This document shows positions 47,400-58,713 of a stretch of DNA of 64,000 bases, piece by piece. Origin of the DNA: Haematobia irritans (taxonomy: Eukaryota > Arthropoda > Insecta > Diptera > Muscidae); contig NC_134401.1 of NCBI RefSeq assembly GCF_050003625.1, positions 65,937,242 through 66,001,241 on the forward strand. The letters are read 5' to 3'. The notes beneath the pieces are model-generated. The model did no database searches. It had not been told where the DNA came from and worked only from the letters and a program-made list of their open reading frames with translations. A program made the position numbers and the translations under genes. Positions within the stretch are counted from its first letter, which is position 1, and each line of letters starts with the position of its first letter.

Positions 47400-47898
47400 T
47401 ACTTATTACAACGAAGTGAGCCTGAATCTTAATCGGGCTACCACATTAACCTATCGTTAGTCATGAGAAATTTCGTGAATTACGAGAATTTTAGTGAGCC
47501 ACGAAAATTGTGTTCCAAAAATATTTGTGAATCACGAGATTTGCCGACCAAACGAATGACTTCAACATGATTAAAGTAAAAAAAATGTAGCGATACCTAT
47601 AAAAATTTGGGTTCGAAGGGGTTAACTAACTTTGTGTTCTTAGTTTGATTAAAAAAATTATTGTATCAATTATTTTTTTAATTAAACTGTTTGCACTCAC
47701 TTTCTTCATTGACCATGTCTTTATTTTCATTAAAAAAATGATAGTATCGCATTTTTTATTACATAAAATCAATCATTCTTTTAGTGAAAAAGTTTTCAGC
47801 TTCAATTGAATGAATGCAATAAACAACAATTCGCCCATGTACACAATACTGACCTGACAAAAACATGTAAACATGGAGGACATATTTCATCAAACATT
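47400..47898. other. AT-rich sequence, no gene seen
   Basis: Contains a SINE-tail-like scrap near 47416-47450 ('gtgagcctgaatcttaatcg') and several 'acgagaattttagtgagcc'-type repeats (47465-47545). Nothing coding is supported. Confidence 0.4.
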
Positions 47899-48006
47899 AG
47901 GTTAGGTGGCAGCCCGATGTATCAGGCTCACTTAGACTATTCAGTCCATTATGATACCACAGTGGGGAATTTCCCTCATATCACTGTGTGCTGCCCGATT
48001 CCATGT
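47899..48006 (-). repeat. SINE 3'-half fragment
   Basis: 'aggttaggtggcagcccgat' to 'ctgcccgattccatgtta' is the complement of the tail half of the full SINE. The tRNA head is missing. Confidence 0.85.
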
Positions 48007-48249
48007 TAAAAAATCGCTTCTTTAACATATGTTCCAAACATATTTTGCAGGAAGCACATATATTATTGGATACTGCCGAACCATTAATATGTTTGTTTTA
48101 TGTGAACATATTATATGTTTGGAAGCATTTTGAGCCCAAAAATATTATATGCTTGGAAGAATTTTTCCCAAAGACGATTGTACTCATTGCCTAACATACT
48201 CGTAATTTTCACTTTCACGAAATATTTTAGTTCTTGGGAAGAAATTATT

Positions 48250-48790
48250 CACTTTTATAAATTTTTTAAATTTTACCTTTCGCCTGCACGGAGAATCGAA
48301 CCGAGGACCATACAGTTTGTAAGCCAACACACTATCCACTGGACTACGTAGCTGTTATAGTCACCAGTAGATAAATAACGTTATAAGTTACATTTATATA
48401 GCATAGTTTGCAGCGCCCACGAGCCCATGCAAACATAACATTATTTAACAGAAACATACATTTGTTTGCCACGTGGAGCAGTGGTTAGCATGTCTGCCTT
48501 GCATGCAAAGGGTCGTGGGTTCAATCCCTGCTCCGATCGAACACTTTTTTTTAATTTACACATTTATATTTATACTATATTAAATTTTTATAATGAAACT
48601 TCGAAATGTGGGTTATTAAAGATTTATAGTCAGTAACAGTGCCTGATATAAACGAAATTTTATATGATTTTTGGATAAAATATTATTTTTTTATTGCAAA
48701 AATAACAATTTTGTAACAAAAAACTGTTTTTGGTACAAAACTTTAAAATTTGGAAGGAATTCAAAAACTCTAACAAAAGAAGAACGTGGA
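48250..48790. mobile_element. composite element with divergent tRNA-like modules, copy 3
   Basis: Minus-strand module about 48285-48355 and plus-strand module about 48465-48540 ('ggagcagtggttagcatg', 'gggttcaatccctgctccg'), same layout as at 9031-9941. One B-box base has changed (ttcAatcc). Confidence 0.65.
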
Positions 48791-48837
48791 GTCAAGTATA
48801 AACATACATAAAAAATTTTATAATAATAACATAAATT

Positions 48838-49757
48838 TATTTAGGCGTGAACAGTTTTTTACTAGCATTTAAAACCATCGCTCTAAAATGCCTTTTATTT
48901 TTCTTTAATAATTCATTTTAAATAAAATAAACTTTTTAAATTGTTTTAGCTGCAAAACTCGAACTTAATGCCCGCTTTTATATTTGAAGGTGTCCGTCAA
49001 CCCCTCGTGGACTACTTATTAATAAAGAGGAACTAAACTTTGTTTTTATACATTTTACTGTGCAATTTTTCACTATTTCCTCTTTATTTAATTTTACTGT
49101 CCCAATTCTAAAAAGAGTATAGTGCCCTTTCGTTATTTTTATGAATACCCCTGATTTCTTTTAACGAACCAAGAAAAAAATTGTACCCATAATGCCAAAA
49201 TGATAAACAAAACACATGTCCACACATACATAAAATGCTGCTCTCAAGGCGAAAACATATGCTGTTTGTTTTTCTTGGTCCCGAATGTCTATTCTCTTTA
49301 TTCAAATTAAATAATATTTAGACTTAAGCATATCAAATTTATGGCCTTATCATAAAACAGTTTTCCGAAACAACATACAAGCGGTTTCATAGAAATTGTT
49401 CTCTTTTGATACTTTCGCTGTGTTATGTTGATATCTTTCGTCAACTCTCCCGGTTTCCATCTCTATTTCTTTCTCTATAATCTCTCTGTCGTTTTGAATA
49501 AAATATCACAACATATGTATGTTTAGTCGAAATTTGTAAATTTATATATGTTTGCATTCACACATATGATTTTTATGAAACATTCATGCCACAAACATAA
49601 TATATTCTAACATATTAACATAGATGTCCCAAACATTTAGTGTTCGTTTAGGAACATTACATGTTTGCACTTAAATATGTTGTGTTTTAAAATTGTGCCC
49701 TAAACACATTTTGTTTATATCGGAACATATGAAAAACGTATTTTTCTAACAGTGCAT
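48838..49757 (-). mobile_element. copy of element A, inverted and internally deleted
   Basis: The complement of A/C landmarks runs right to left: 'ggtgtccgtcaacccctcg' near 48990, 'agtgccctttcgttattt' near 49121, then 'atgtttgcacttaaatatg' near 49660. It ends in the inverted terminus 'gtatttttctaacagtg' at about 49740-49755. Confidence 0.65.
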
Positions 49758-50001
49758 TGACATACAAAAAAAAGAAATTAAGTACAGGAAATAAATTTAC
49801 ATAAGGGGGAAAATGTAATTTTTTTGTTGTTGTCTACAAATTTAACATTGTTTTATTAAGAAAATTAAGTTTTTCATCTAAAAAATAAAAATTAAAAACA
49901 AATAAAAAATTACAAACATGTATTGAACTAACATGGTAAGTGTACTAACATGGTATAACGCAAGCCAATTTCCTATCTTCCTCAAGTGTATTGTCTTTGG
50001 G

Positions 50002-50092
50002 ATAATCCACCGCTGAAAAACTTTTTGGTATTCGGTCGAAGCAGGAATCGAGCTCACGACCTTGTGTATGCACGGCACCACGGTGGCTCCCA
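50002..50092 (-). repeat. SINE head fragment (tRNA-like half)
   Basis: 'ataatccaccgctgaaaaac' through 'cacggtggctccc' is the complement of the SINE 5' half, with a small deletion in the A-box region. Confidence 0.8.
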
Positions 50093-50130
50093 AATATTAG
50101 GAAATTATAACTAGTACTTGTCTTTGTGTA

Positions 50131-51974
50131 CACGGAGGAAAAAGACTGTTTTTCATATGTTTGGGTATAAACATTATATGTTTGGAACACAAATTTTTAA
50201 ACACGATATTTTTGAGTGCAAACATATAATGTTCATAAACTAGCATAATATGTTTGGGACATATATGTTAATATGTTAGAACATATTATGTTTGGGACAT
50301 AAAATGTTTGTAAATATAATATGTTTGGATTCAAACATATATTAATTTAGAAATAGCCCATAAACATATATGTGTTTACAAAGAGAGACAAAGTGTATGC
50401 TGGAAGTAAAATAATGAAAGTAACCAATTGGCGCATTAAAAATATATATACACAAAGAAAATTTCATTAAATATAGGAAAAATACTACGTGTGAATATAA
50501 GCAAGTATAAATTTACATATTATGAGTAAACATATATATGTTGTGATATAAGACTTCGCCAAAAATTGTATATCCTTAAGTAAAATAATAAAATGAGTAT
50601 TCGGAGAGAAAATTCATTCGGAACCAAGATAAAATATATTTGAAAAAAAGAGCATGAGTTTTGTTTATCATTTTCGCATTACGGGCACAATTTTTTTGTT
50701 TCGTCAAAACAAATCGGAACTTAGGACGAGTAAGTCAAAATATTCAAACAAAGGTAATTAAAGGGATCTTCATAAAAACTAACGAAAGGGCACTATACAC
50801 TGAACAAAAAGCATGTCCGGTTCCAAAGATTGTGTCTCCACTTTAACAATTTTTGTATTGATTCCGAACCAAAGAAGCGGAGAATACAAGTAAGGATGCT
50901 TTTAAGACACAATTCTCTTTTAAATGGGGTTTTGTGTACTTGACTCTACGAAGCACATTTCAATTTTTCGCTTTTTCAGCCTTTTTTCATATGCTATAAA
51001 ATGTCCGTTAAAAACAAGACTTCCAGTAGAAATTATGCTATGTTTCAAGTAAAAAATGTCTTTAAAATAAAGTATTGAAAAACATATCCTATTTTTGAAT
51101 GATTTTTGCCTTGTAGTCAAGATGCAACAAATTTAAAGACAGTTTCATTAATTTTAAAGAATTTTTCTGAATTATTAAAGTCAAGTTGACCTTAGTCCAA
51201 AAATTTGTTCTTTCATGTTATGATACCCATTTTTAAGTCAAATCACTTAATTATAACGACAACACGACTTCATTGAAAGTATCGACCTTTGAACATGGAA
51301 AAAACTTTATATTAGAGAAATGCGTCTTCTAAGCTAAGCAAAAGTTGTATTCTTATTTTAAGGACATGAACTTTTTGGCCTCACGACAATATTTTTTCAG
51401 TGCACTCTTTTTAGAGTTGTGAAAGTAAAATGAAAACAGGGCGAAACAGTGAAAAATTAAACAGTAAGATCTATAAAAACAAAGATTAGTTCCTCTTTAT
51501 TAATGAGTAGTCCAAGAGGAGTTGACGGATTTTTTCGAAAATACAAGCGGGCATTGAGTTCGAGTTTTGCCGCTAAAATGAGAAATAATTTAAAACCAGA
51601 ATAACATTACAACTTTTTCCGGTAAATTGTATTATAACATGGTGGGGAAAGATCCAAAGCAACAATTGAATAAGTTTATTTTCTTTAAAAGAAATTATTA
51701 AAGAAAAGTAAAAGGGTAAACGCGATAATACCAATTTATACCGGCCTTAAGAATTAAATTAAGTACAAAATTATTCGTTAATAAAAATTCATATTTATTT
51801 GTATTTCTAAATTAATGGTGTTACATGCTAGCAAACAATTGTTCACACCAAAATAAATTTATGTGCTGTTGTAAAATTACTGTTTAGAATTTAAATATAA
51901 TGTGCTTTTGAATGGATCGTTAACCTTAGGATTCGATGGAAAAATATTTTTATATACTCGAATTCACGTTCTGA
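50131..51974 (+). mobile_element. element 'C', uninterrupted copy of element A
   Basis: Starts CACGGAGGAAAAAGACTG after TA at 50129-50130. It is colinear with A but lacks B and MITE M, so it provides the empty sites for both. Similarity ends at about 51974 ('cacgttct'). I did not find a matching right TIR, so the right boundary is the end of homology only. Confidence 0.7.
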
Positions 51975-52074
51975 GTTAGTAATCATAAGCATTTGTGGGG
52001 TAACATTGATATAGGTCTGGGAGATAAACCGCAGTTGCATATTTAAGAAAATTAAGGGGTACATGTTTATGGGT

Positions 52075-52110
52075 GCTTTGTCTTAATCTATAGTCAGATT
52101 AAGACAAAGC
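52075..52110. other. perfect 15-bp hairpin
   Basis: GCTTTGTCTTAATCT and its exact complement are separated by a 6-nt loop (atagtc). It has no poly-T tract or gene partner. Possibly the tip of a decayed foldback element. Confidence 0.7.
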
Positions 52111-52369
52111 TCATAGTCAGTGTGGCCAGGGAAAATGTTCGTTTTACCATACAAGGACAAAAAAAGTTCCCTACTTTCCCACACATTCCCAAACAATTTT
52201 CCCTACAATATTTTCGTTAAATTTAAACAAATTTTACAAAACAAAAATGGTTCTAATTACTTTATCTTAAAACATGAAAATGCAACGTATATAACCTAGA
52301 AAATAAATTTGTATTACCACCACGGTTGACACAGTTGGTAAAATTCTACCAAAAATAGTATTTTTTTTT

Positions 52370-52530
52370 GTTAAATCTCTATAAAAATAAAATTTTGGAA
52401 AAAGTTTCTATAAACTAATTTTTTTGAGAAATTTTTCTATCGAAATAAAATTTTGATAATAAATAATATAGAAATAAAATTTTGAGAAAAAATTCCATAG
52501 AAATAAAATTTAGAGAACAATTTTTATTCG
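52370..52530 (-). repeat. short degenerate array, inverse of the 17080-17860 unit
   Basis: Repeats of 'atagaaataaaattttgag' with variation, the complement of the 30-bp repeat family. Confidence 0.7.
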
Positions 52531-52578
52531 TTTTGTTTTGTTATTGTTGGTTTTGTTCTTTAATCATTATTAAGCAAC

Positions 52579-53776
52579 AATGTGCTTGGAACACCCTTCA
52601 ATCACAGGGTAAAAATGTGGTGATGCGATTTTGTATAACTCCAAAATTGTTCCTTCAATATTGCTTATTTTACCTATGAATATTCGGAGGGGAGGAATGC
52701 GTCCTGCAGGTGTGGGGCACATCCTGCCGATATAACTCCCACACAAACTGGCCACATTTGAACAGGTGTATCTGGGTATAGCAAAATCAATTCTGGAACA
52801 AAGTGACACCATTCCGGAAAGCTGCTTCCTAGTGCTATAAAGTAGTGATTATATCATGTTGGCAGGATTATTCGTTCCAGAGATAAGGCCACTGCTCCCA
52901 CCCAGAATCCGGTATGAAATTGGCCACATTTGAACAGGCTTATTTAGGTATACCAAAATCAATTCTGGAACAAAGTGACACCATTCTGGAAAGCTGCTTC
53001 CCAGTACTATACAGTAGTGATTACCTCATGTTGACAGGATTATTCGCTCCAGAGATAAGGCCACTGCTCCCGGCCAGAATCCGGTATGAAATTGGCCACA
53101 TTTTAACAGGCGTATTTGGGTATACCAAAATCAATTCTGGAACAAAGTGACACTATTCCGGAAAGCAGCTTCGTAGTACTATACAGCAGTGGTCATCTCA
53201 TGTTGGCAGGATAATTCGCTCCAAAGATATGGCCACTGCTCCCGGGCAGAAATCCAGCATATTAGTTGCTGTATCTGAACGTATCCAATTTTGGGATAAG
53301 GTGGCATTAATCCGTATAGATAATTCTTGTTGCTTTAGAATGGTTGTTATGCCATTTTTGCAGGACATCCCGTTCCGTTGATATTAGCACAGCTCCTGGC
53401 CAATCATCTTGTGCGAAATTTTTCTGCTTTGCTTGTCTTCAGTTTTGTATTTTTTGATTTAAAAAGTGAGGTGGAGCAGTCCCAAAATCAATTCTTGATT
53501 CGCTGTTTCTTTTGATCGAAAGGGCGACTCTAGGAGTATGAATTTGTGTGGGAGGATGTGCCCCACACCTGCAGGACGCATTCCTCCCCTCCGAAAATTC
53601 ATAGGTAAAATAAGCAATATTGAAGGAATAATTTTGGAGTTATACAAAATCGCATCAAATTTTTACTCTGTGATTGAAGGGTGTTCCAAGCACATTAATT
53701 TGTCATAAATTTACCATAATCTATTACAATTGGTTTGTGTCTTGAGTTTTAAATACGTATTTATTTTCACACACAT
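52579..53776. mobile_element. truncated, deletion-derived relative of the giant foldback element
   Basis: The left side matches left-arm sequence from about 26452 onward ('gcttgtaacacccttca' region) but lacks the outer 470 bp. Three diverged 172-bp units follow in right-arm orientation (about 52757, 52929 and 53100). It then carries right-arm end sequence finishing with the shared terminus CACACACAT at 53776. A deletion has removed sequence between 'cataaattt' and the 'aatctattacaattggtt' end. Divergence from the big element is clearly greater than between its own arms. Confidence 0.85.
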
Positions 53777-53783
53777 TGAATAT

Positions 53784-55128
53784 TTGTAGAAAATTTTAAC
53801 TAAAAAGTACTACAAACGTAGGCATCTCGCCGGTAAGTAAATATTTTTCGACAAATTCAAGAAAATTTATTAGACATAACTAAGTTTTTTTCACTTGTTA
53901 AAGAAAATTTTGTAGTTTGAAGGAAAAACTTGGAGTTCAAAATTGCAAGAATGTCTTTAGTGACATACGCAGTTCATGATGGACGCACTTATGGTAAAAT
54001 TTACAAATTTAAAGAAATTCTGAACTATTTTGTGGAAAACACGAATTTGGTTAATCTTTTGCTTCATTTGAGTATACAGAGAAGGCACATGATTGTCACA
54101 ATAATATTTGAAGAGCAAAATAATATGATAGGAGCTATTTTTGCGGTGACCATATAACATTTTCACCTGCAACCATGTTGGCTCAGTGAACATGGTTCTA
54201 AGAAAAATATAATTGTCCTCATCTAAAATGTTATTATATTGATAGAAATAACTTTGTTTGAATGAAAAGACAATGGTCACGATTTAAAATGTTGTGGTAT
54301 TCATTCAAAATGTTTTTCTTCTAGTTAAAAGAACATGGTCACAACATAAAATGTTTTGGTCTTTATGAAAAAAAACTTTTTTCGTCGTCGAAAAAAGGAC
54401 GCCACTTGAGAAAAGAAAACATAAAATTAACTTTATTTATTTGTTTTTATTTATTTATAAACTAATTCATTGTTTATTTGTATTTATAATGACGTTCAAG
54501 CAAACATCATATATTTTTACACACTCTATTTTATTTCAATTTCAACAATAAGTAATTATTCCATATTTACATCGTGCCCATCAAATGTACAAACGCAGAC
54601 ATCATGTAACTGCAAATAAAAATAAATGATCCATATAGCAAAATGCAGAACCAAAAACAGGTACATTTTTTCAATTACACTTTCCTTTTTTGTGTTCACA
54701 TAAACCACGTGCCACTTCCGATTAAATAAATTAACACAAAACACAATAATTCCGTATTCTCCGTCCATTCCAAGAAACTATCAATACCTGTACCTGCTCA
54801 ATGTTTTTCCCGACCATTTAATGGTCTCAAATTCTATCATTTAAATGATAGAACATATTTGCGTGAACATGGTTTGCGGTATTTGAGAACCATTCAAATG
54901 CTTATGGCCACCATACATTTTTCTCCGCTCGAAAACTATTTTTACAAAGACAAAATACATGGTTTTCGCGGCAATTACATGCTCTAGATAAGCATTAAGT
55001 GGATGCGGCAACCATGTCCAAACAAGGTTTTTCTGTGCGTGAACTTTCTCCAAACCTAATGATTCCATGAACTAAAATAAAGTTAAATTGGCTTTAGTGA
55101 AATAGAGAGTTCACTTTTTTTAAGTGTG
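53784..55128 (+). mobile_element. MITE 'M' copy, 5'-truncated and split by element R
   Basis: 'aaaattttaactaaa' through 'tttagtgacatacgcagttc' to 54072 matches MITE M. It resumes at about 55040 ('aactttctccaaacctaatg') and finishes 'gttcactttttttaagtgt'. The intervening 54075-55036 is a repeat R copy. Confidence 0.75.
54075..55036 (+). mobile_element. dispersed repeat 'R', copy 2
   Basis: The ends 'tacagagaaggcacatgat' and 'tttttctgtgcgtg' are inverted-like. Internal landmarks are the same as in 4218-4870. Short frames inside have no recognisable domain. Confidence 0.7.
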
Positions 55129-55589
55129 TTGGCATGCAAAATATCAATCACACAGATTTACATTTATTAATAACTCCGATACTACTGCCAATTGGAAATA
55201 TAGGCATACTACTGCCAGTTGGATTTAGATATGCCAGACGTGCTCTTTTAAAGAGCTCATGTGCTCGTTTTTACAAAATGTGCTCTTAAAACAATATGCT
55301 ATATTTTTAGTTAAGTACTCTTTTTGTGCTCTTTGTGTGCATCACAACAAATATTACTCCAACGCGATTCAAATAATGGTAAAAGTAAACTGAACATACG
55401 TAAATGTCACACTACACTGAAAAAACATTCAACCCATCATAAAGAAAATATTTGGTTAGTTTTAGAAAATTTTGAATTTTTTTTTTTTTGAAAATTTAAA
55501 CTAAACAGTATTACAAGCGCTGACACCACTCCAATATTACAAAAATAAGTAAATATTTTTCGACAAATTCAAGAAAATGTATTAGACAT
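55129..55589. other. AT-rich sequence with a decayed MITE M 5' end
   Basis: From about 55416 'cactgaaaaaacattcaacc' through 'gacaaattcaagaaaatgta' (55590) is a diverged 5' half of MITE M. 55129-55410 shows nothing supported. Confidence 0.5.
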
Positions 55590-55851
55590 CAGCTTTAGTA
55601 TCAAATGGTGTAAGGAATTCAACTTTTCTTTGGTAAACGTATCTCATAAAATTTATACCTGAAACAATAAGAGAAATAATGAAGTATTCTATATAACCTC
55701 ATAAAAATGTGTTATTATCGATTTGAAGGATATAATAAAATAAATATTCTATTTGAAAGAAAGCCAAAGTTTTAATATAAAACTTACCAATTCTCTATTA
55801 AATTGTACGCTGAGGGGAAATATAAAAAGTTGTCCACATTTATTTGGGTAG
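55590..55851 (-). repeat. second copy of the 12477-12745 repeat unit
   Basis: 'atcaaatggtgtaaggaatt', 'gaaagaaagccaaagtttta' and 'ttgtacgctgaggggaaata' occur in the same order as at 12510-12710. It carries the same splice-like 22-nt segment on the minus strand. Confidence 0.8.
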
Positions 55852-56002
55852 TACGCCTATATTTTCTTACTATTTTTTTATAAAGAAAATATTGTAAAAA
55901 AATAGTTATATTGTCATTTTTGTTGTTTTGATTTCAGCTTAAAGTCACTAAATTGTCTAAACACAAGAGTAACTTAACCAATAGAGGAAAAGTATGTTTG
56001 TC

Positions 56003-56064
56003 GATGGTTGGATTGACGGCCGTTTCGCAATTACCACATTCCTCATCAGCATCCTCTACTTGCA
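56003..56064 (+). repeat. 62-bp dispersed repeat, partner of 4036-4097
   Basis: Inverse counterpart of the copy near the start of the window. A 117-codon frame (55953-56306) passes through it; because this part is repeated and no domain is visible, I do not call that frame a gene. Confidence 0.6.
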
Positions 56065-56535
56065 TTTGCTTTTCTTTCGAAAATGTATTCTCTTATAATG
56101 AAAAAATGATATCATTTCAGGGGGCAGAAAATAATTCAGAGGAGCAAACAAAATATGCAACTCTGGTTTTGAGGGCAATCGCAGCACTTTCGTTTGTCGT
56201 CAGTGCTGAAAATACCCGCAATTTGCCTCTATGCGTGGCACTTTTTTCACAACAGAATTCGAAGCCTTTTCACACTTTTGCCTGTTTTTTTAGAAAAAGG
56301 ACCTAAAAAGGTCATATTCCGGGCAAAATGCAAAAAAGTGCGCAATTTTTATAAGAAAGGGAAACACCATAAGTATTTTCAGTTTACGAGAGACCATATC
56401 TGATGGTGAATCACTCGAATTTTCATGAATCAGACAATTTTTTCGTTAGTCACGATATTTCTGATCGTGAGTGTGAGACTTTAAAAGTTTTTCGTGTGCG
56501 ATTGTGCCGAGTGCGGATTTGCTTTTCGTGCGTGA

Positions 56536-57144
56536 GTGTGCGTGAAGTCCTGCTTGATATATGATATCACAGTTATGGGCAAGACATTTGACGAGCACCT
56601 TAAGAACTTGAAGGATGTTATCCAGGAACTGTCAGCCGCTGGTCTACGTCTCAACGCTAAGAAGTGCTCGCTTTTCCAGCGAGAAGTTAAGTACCTGGGT
56701 CATCATGTGACATCAGAGGGCATATCCACCGATGAAGACAAAATTCAAGCAGTAAAAGATTGGACACATCCCAAAAATCTCCATGAATTGCGCAGCTTCC
56801 TTGGTTTATGCACATACTACAGGCGTTTCGTACCAAACTTAGATGTTTTGACGGAATTCCACAATGGACCTAGTGGAGGTCACTTGGGAATAACCAAAAC
56901 AGCAGAGAAAGTGAAGCAAAGATTCTACTGGGTTCGATGCCAGAAATCAATTGCTGAATTAGTGGCAAATTGTGAGAAGTGCATAAAGGCGAAAGGGCCA
57001 AGACGAAAAAGTAGAGGTCTTATGCAAGAGTATAAGCCAGGAGCGCCATTTGAAAGAATAGCAATGGACGTTGCAGGCCCTTTCCCAGTAAGTGATTCTG
57101 GAAACCGATATGTCCTTGTGGTCATGGACTACTTCAGCAAGTGA
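56536..57144 (+). pseudogene. Gypsy (Ty3-type) pol remnant: RT fused to integrase by deletion
   Basis: A 202-codon frame. Residues 5-105 are the C-terminal half of a Gypsy reverse transcriptase ('FDEHLKNLKDV', 'KKCSLFQREVKYLGH', 'RSFLGLCTYYRRFVPN'); the catalytic aspartate motif at its start has lost residues and reads IYDI. The frame then jumps to the integrase zinc-binding domain (H109, H116, C146, C149) and the start of the integrase core (D178 in 'MDVAGPFP', D198 in 'VVMDYFSK'). The RT thumb/connection and RNase H are missing, so this is an in-frame deletion fusion. It ends at a premature stop just before the inserted LTR. No env or gag is visible. Not functional. Confidence 0.9.
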
Positions 57145-57153
57145 CCAATGTAT

Positions 57154-57758
57154 TGTTACGTTTTTATATTGTGGCGTGTTTAATAAGCCGATAATTAAAA
57201 CACAGTTATTTTCACATAACGACAATCTACAATTTATTTGTTTAACTGATAGGTTTCACTCATTTGCTCTACGATGTGTACTGTATAAACTTTAGCTTAC
57301 GACTGACTTCACAGCTCCCTGTGTCAGCTCTTTTATAGCACTGTATAACAATATCGAAAATTCTCGGTAGTCTGGCCTACAACATTCTACACCATTCTAC
57401 TACTACCTGGTAGATGTCGCACGGGCGATATCGCACATATTTATCGGCTTATGTTCATTGTCTTGGCTACAATCATCTGGAACATTCTACTATATGGCAG
57501 ATGTCGCACGGGCATAGATGATTATGGTCATATTACTACAACTATAACAATAAGCAATGAAGATAACAAAACAAAAGGGGTTACTTTACAATGAACGATT
57601 GGGAAACTAAGAACACAAAAGATGTTTAGGAAGGTACTAGAAAATAAAGAAATGATTTTTACAAGTGATGACGCAATTTGACCGTTGCAATTTGAAATTT
57701 TAAATTAACGGAAACTAATTTGAATAAACTTAAATCTAGAAACATCAAATTCGTAACA
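57154..57758. mobile_element. solo LTR, about 605 bp, inserted in the Gypsy remnant
   Basis: Begins TGTTACG and ends CGTAACA (TG...CA with a 7-bp inverted terminus). Flanks are GTAT and ATAT, a possible 4-bp TSD with one mismatch. The sequence resuming at 57759 appears to continue the interrupted integrase reading. No internal region or second LTR is in the window. Confidence 0.75.
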
Positions 57759-57859
57759 ATATGTTCCACAAAATGTTGGCTGAGGCGGTTTTGTACTGGT
57801 GAAACAAGAAAACAATAAAAAAGTATATATCAGAAAAGAAAGAAATTTCTTTTTATTTC

Positions 57860-58115
57860 CCATTTTAATGCTATGCCAATACTTGTCGTATACGCGTTTG
57901 GTTCGAGTATGAAACTAACACTGTAAATGGTTCGATATCCTCAGTAGCTAATTTCCTATCTTCCTAGAGTTTATTGTCTTTGCTAGAAACCAAAGATTAT
58001 AGATTACAGAAGATGGGAGATTGGTTACTGAGCACATCAAACCATTTACCCACATTAGTTTAATACTCGAACCAAACGCGTATACGACAAGTATTGACAT
58101 AGCATTAAAATGCAA
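57860..58115. repeat. inverted repeat around 57860-58115
   Basis: 'cttgtcgtatacgcgtttgg' at 57885 has its complement 'ccaaacgcgtatacgacaag' at 58072; both arms carry 'gttcgagtat' wording. Small foldback structure. Confidence 0.7.
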
Positions 58116-58597
58116 ATAAAAAGAAATTAAGAGCACGAAATAAATTTCCATAAAGGGGAAAATGTATTTTTTTTTTGTTGTTGCCTAAAATTTAACATTG
58201 TTTCATTAAGAAAATTAAATTTTTCATTTAAAAAATAAAAACGAAAAACAACTCAAAGATTGCAAACATGTATTAAACTAATCTGGTAAATGCCAAAGAT
58301 TATAGATAATAGCACATCAAACTGAGCACATCAAACCATTTACCCACATTAGTTTAATATTCGAACCAAACGCGTATACGACAAGTATTGACATAGCATT
58401 AAAATGCAAATAAAAAGAAATTAAGAGCACGAAATAAATTTCCATAAAGGGGAAAATGTAATTTTTTTTTTTGTTGTTGCCTAAAATTTAACATTGTTTC
58501 ATTAAGAAAATTAAATTTTTCATTTAAAAAATAAAAACGAAAAACGAAAAACAACTCAAAGATTGCAAACATGTATTAAACTAATCTGGTAAATGCA
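58030..58597 (+). repeat. direct duplication, about 294-bp period
   Basis: 'agcacatcaaaccatttacc' starts at 58031 and again at 58325, and both copies run on through 'aaaagaaattaagagcacga' and 'ttaacattgtttcattaag'. A more diverged relative is at about 49765-49935. Confidence 0.85.
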
Positions 58598-58713
58598 ACA
58601 TTTGGTATGACGCAAGCCAATCTCCCATCTTCCTCAAATCTATAATCTTTGGTAAATGCAACATTTGGTATGACGCAAGCCAATCTCCCATCTTCCTCAA
58701 ATCTATAATCTTT
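58588..58713 (+). repeat. perfect 63-bp tandem duplication
   Basis: 58588-58650 and 58651-58713 read identically ('ggtaaatgcaacatttggta' to 'aatctataatcttt'). Confidence 0.93.

Noticed and set aside
55953..56306. 117-codon frame as a possible gene
   Set aside because: Part of it is a dispersed repeat also found inverted at 4036-4097, and no domain or splice context supports it.
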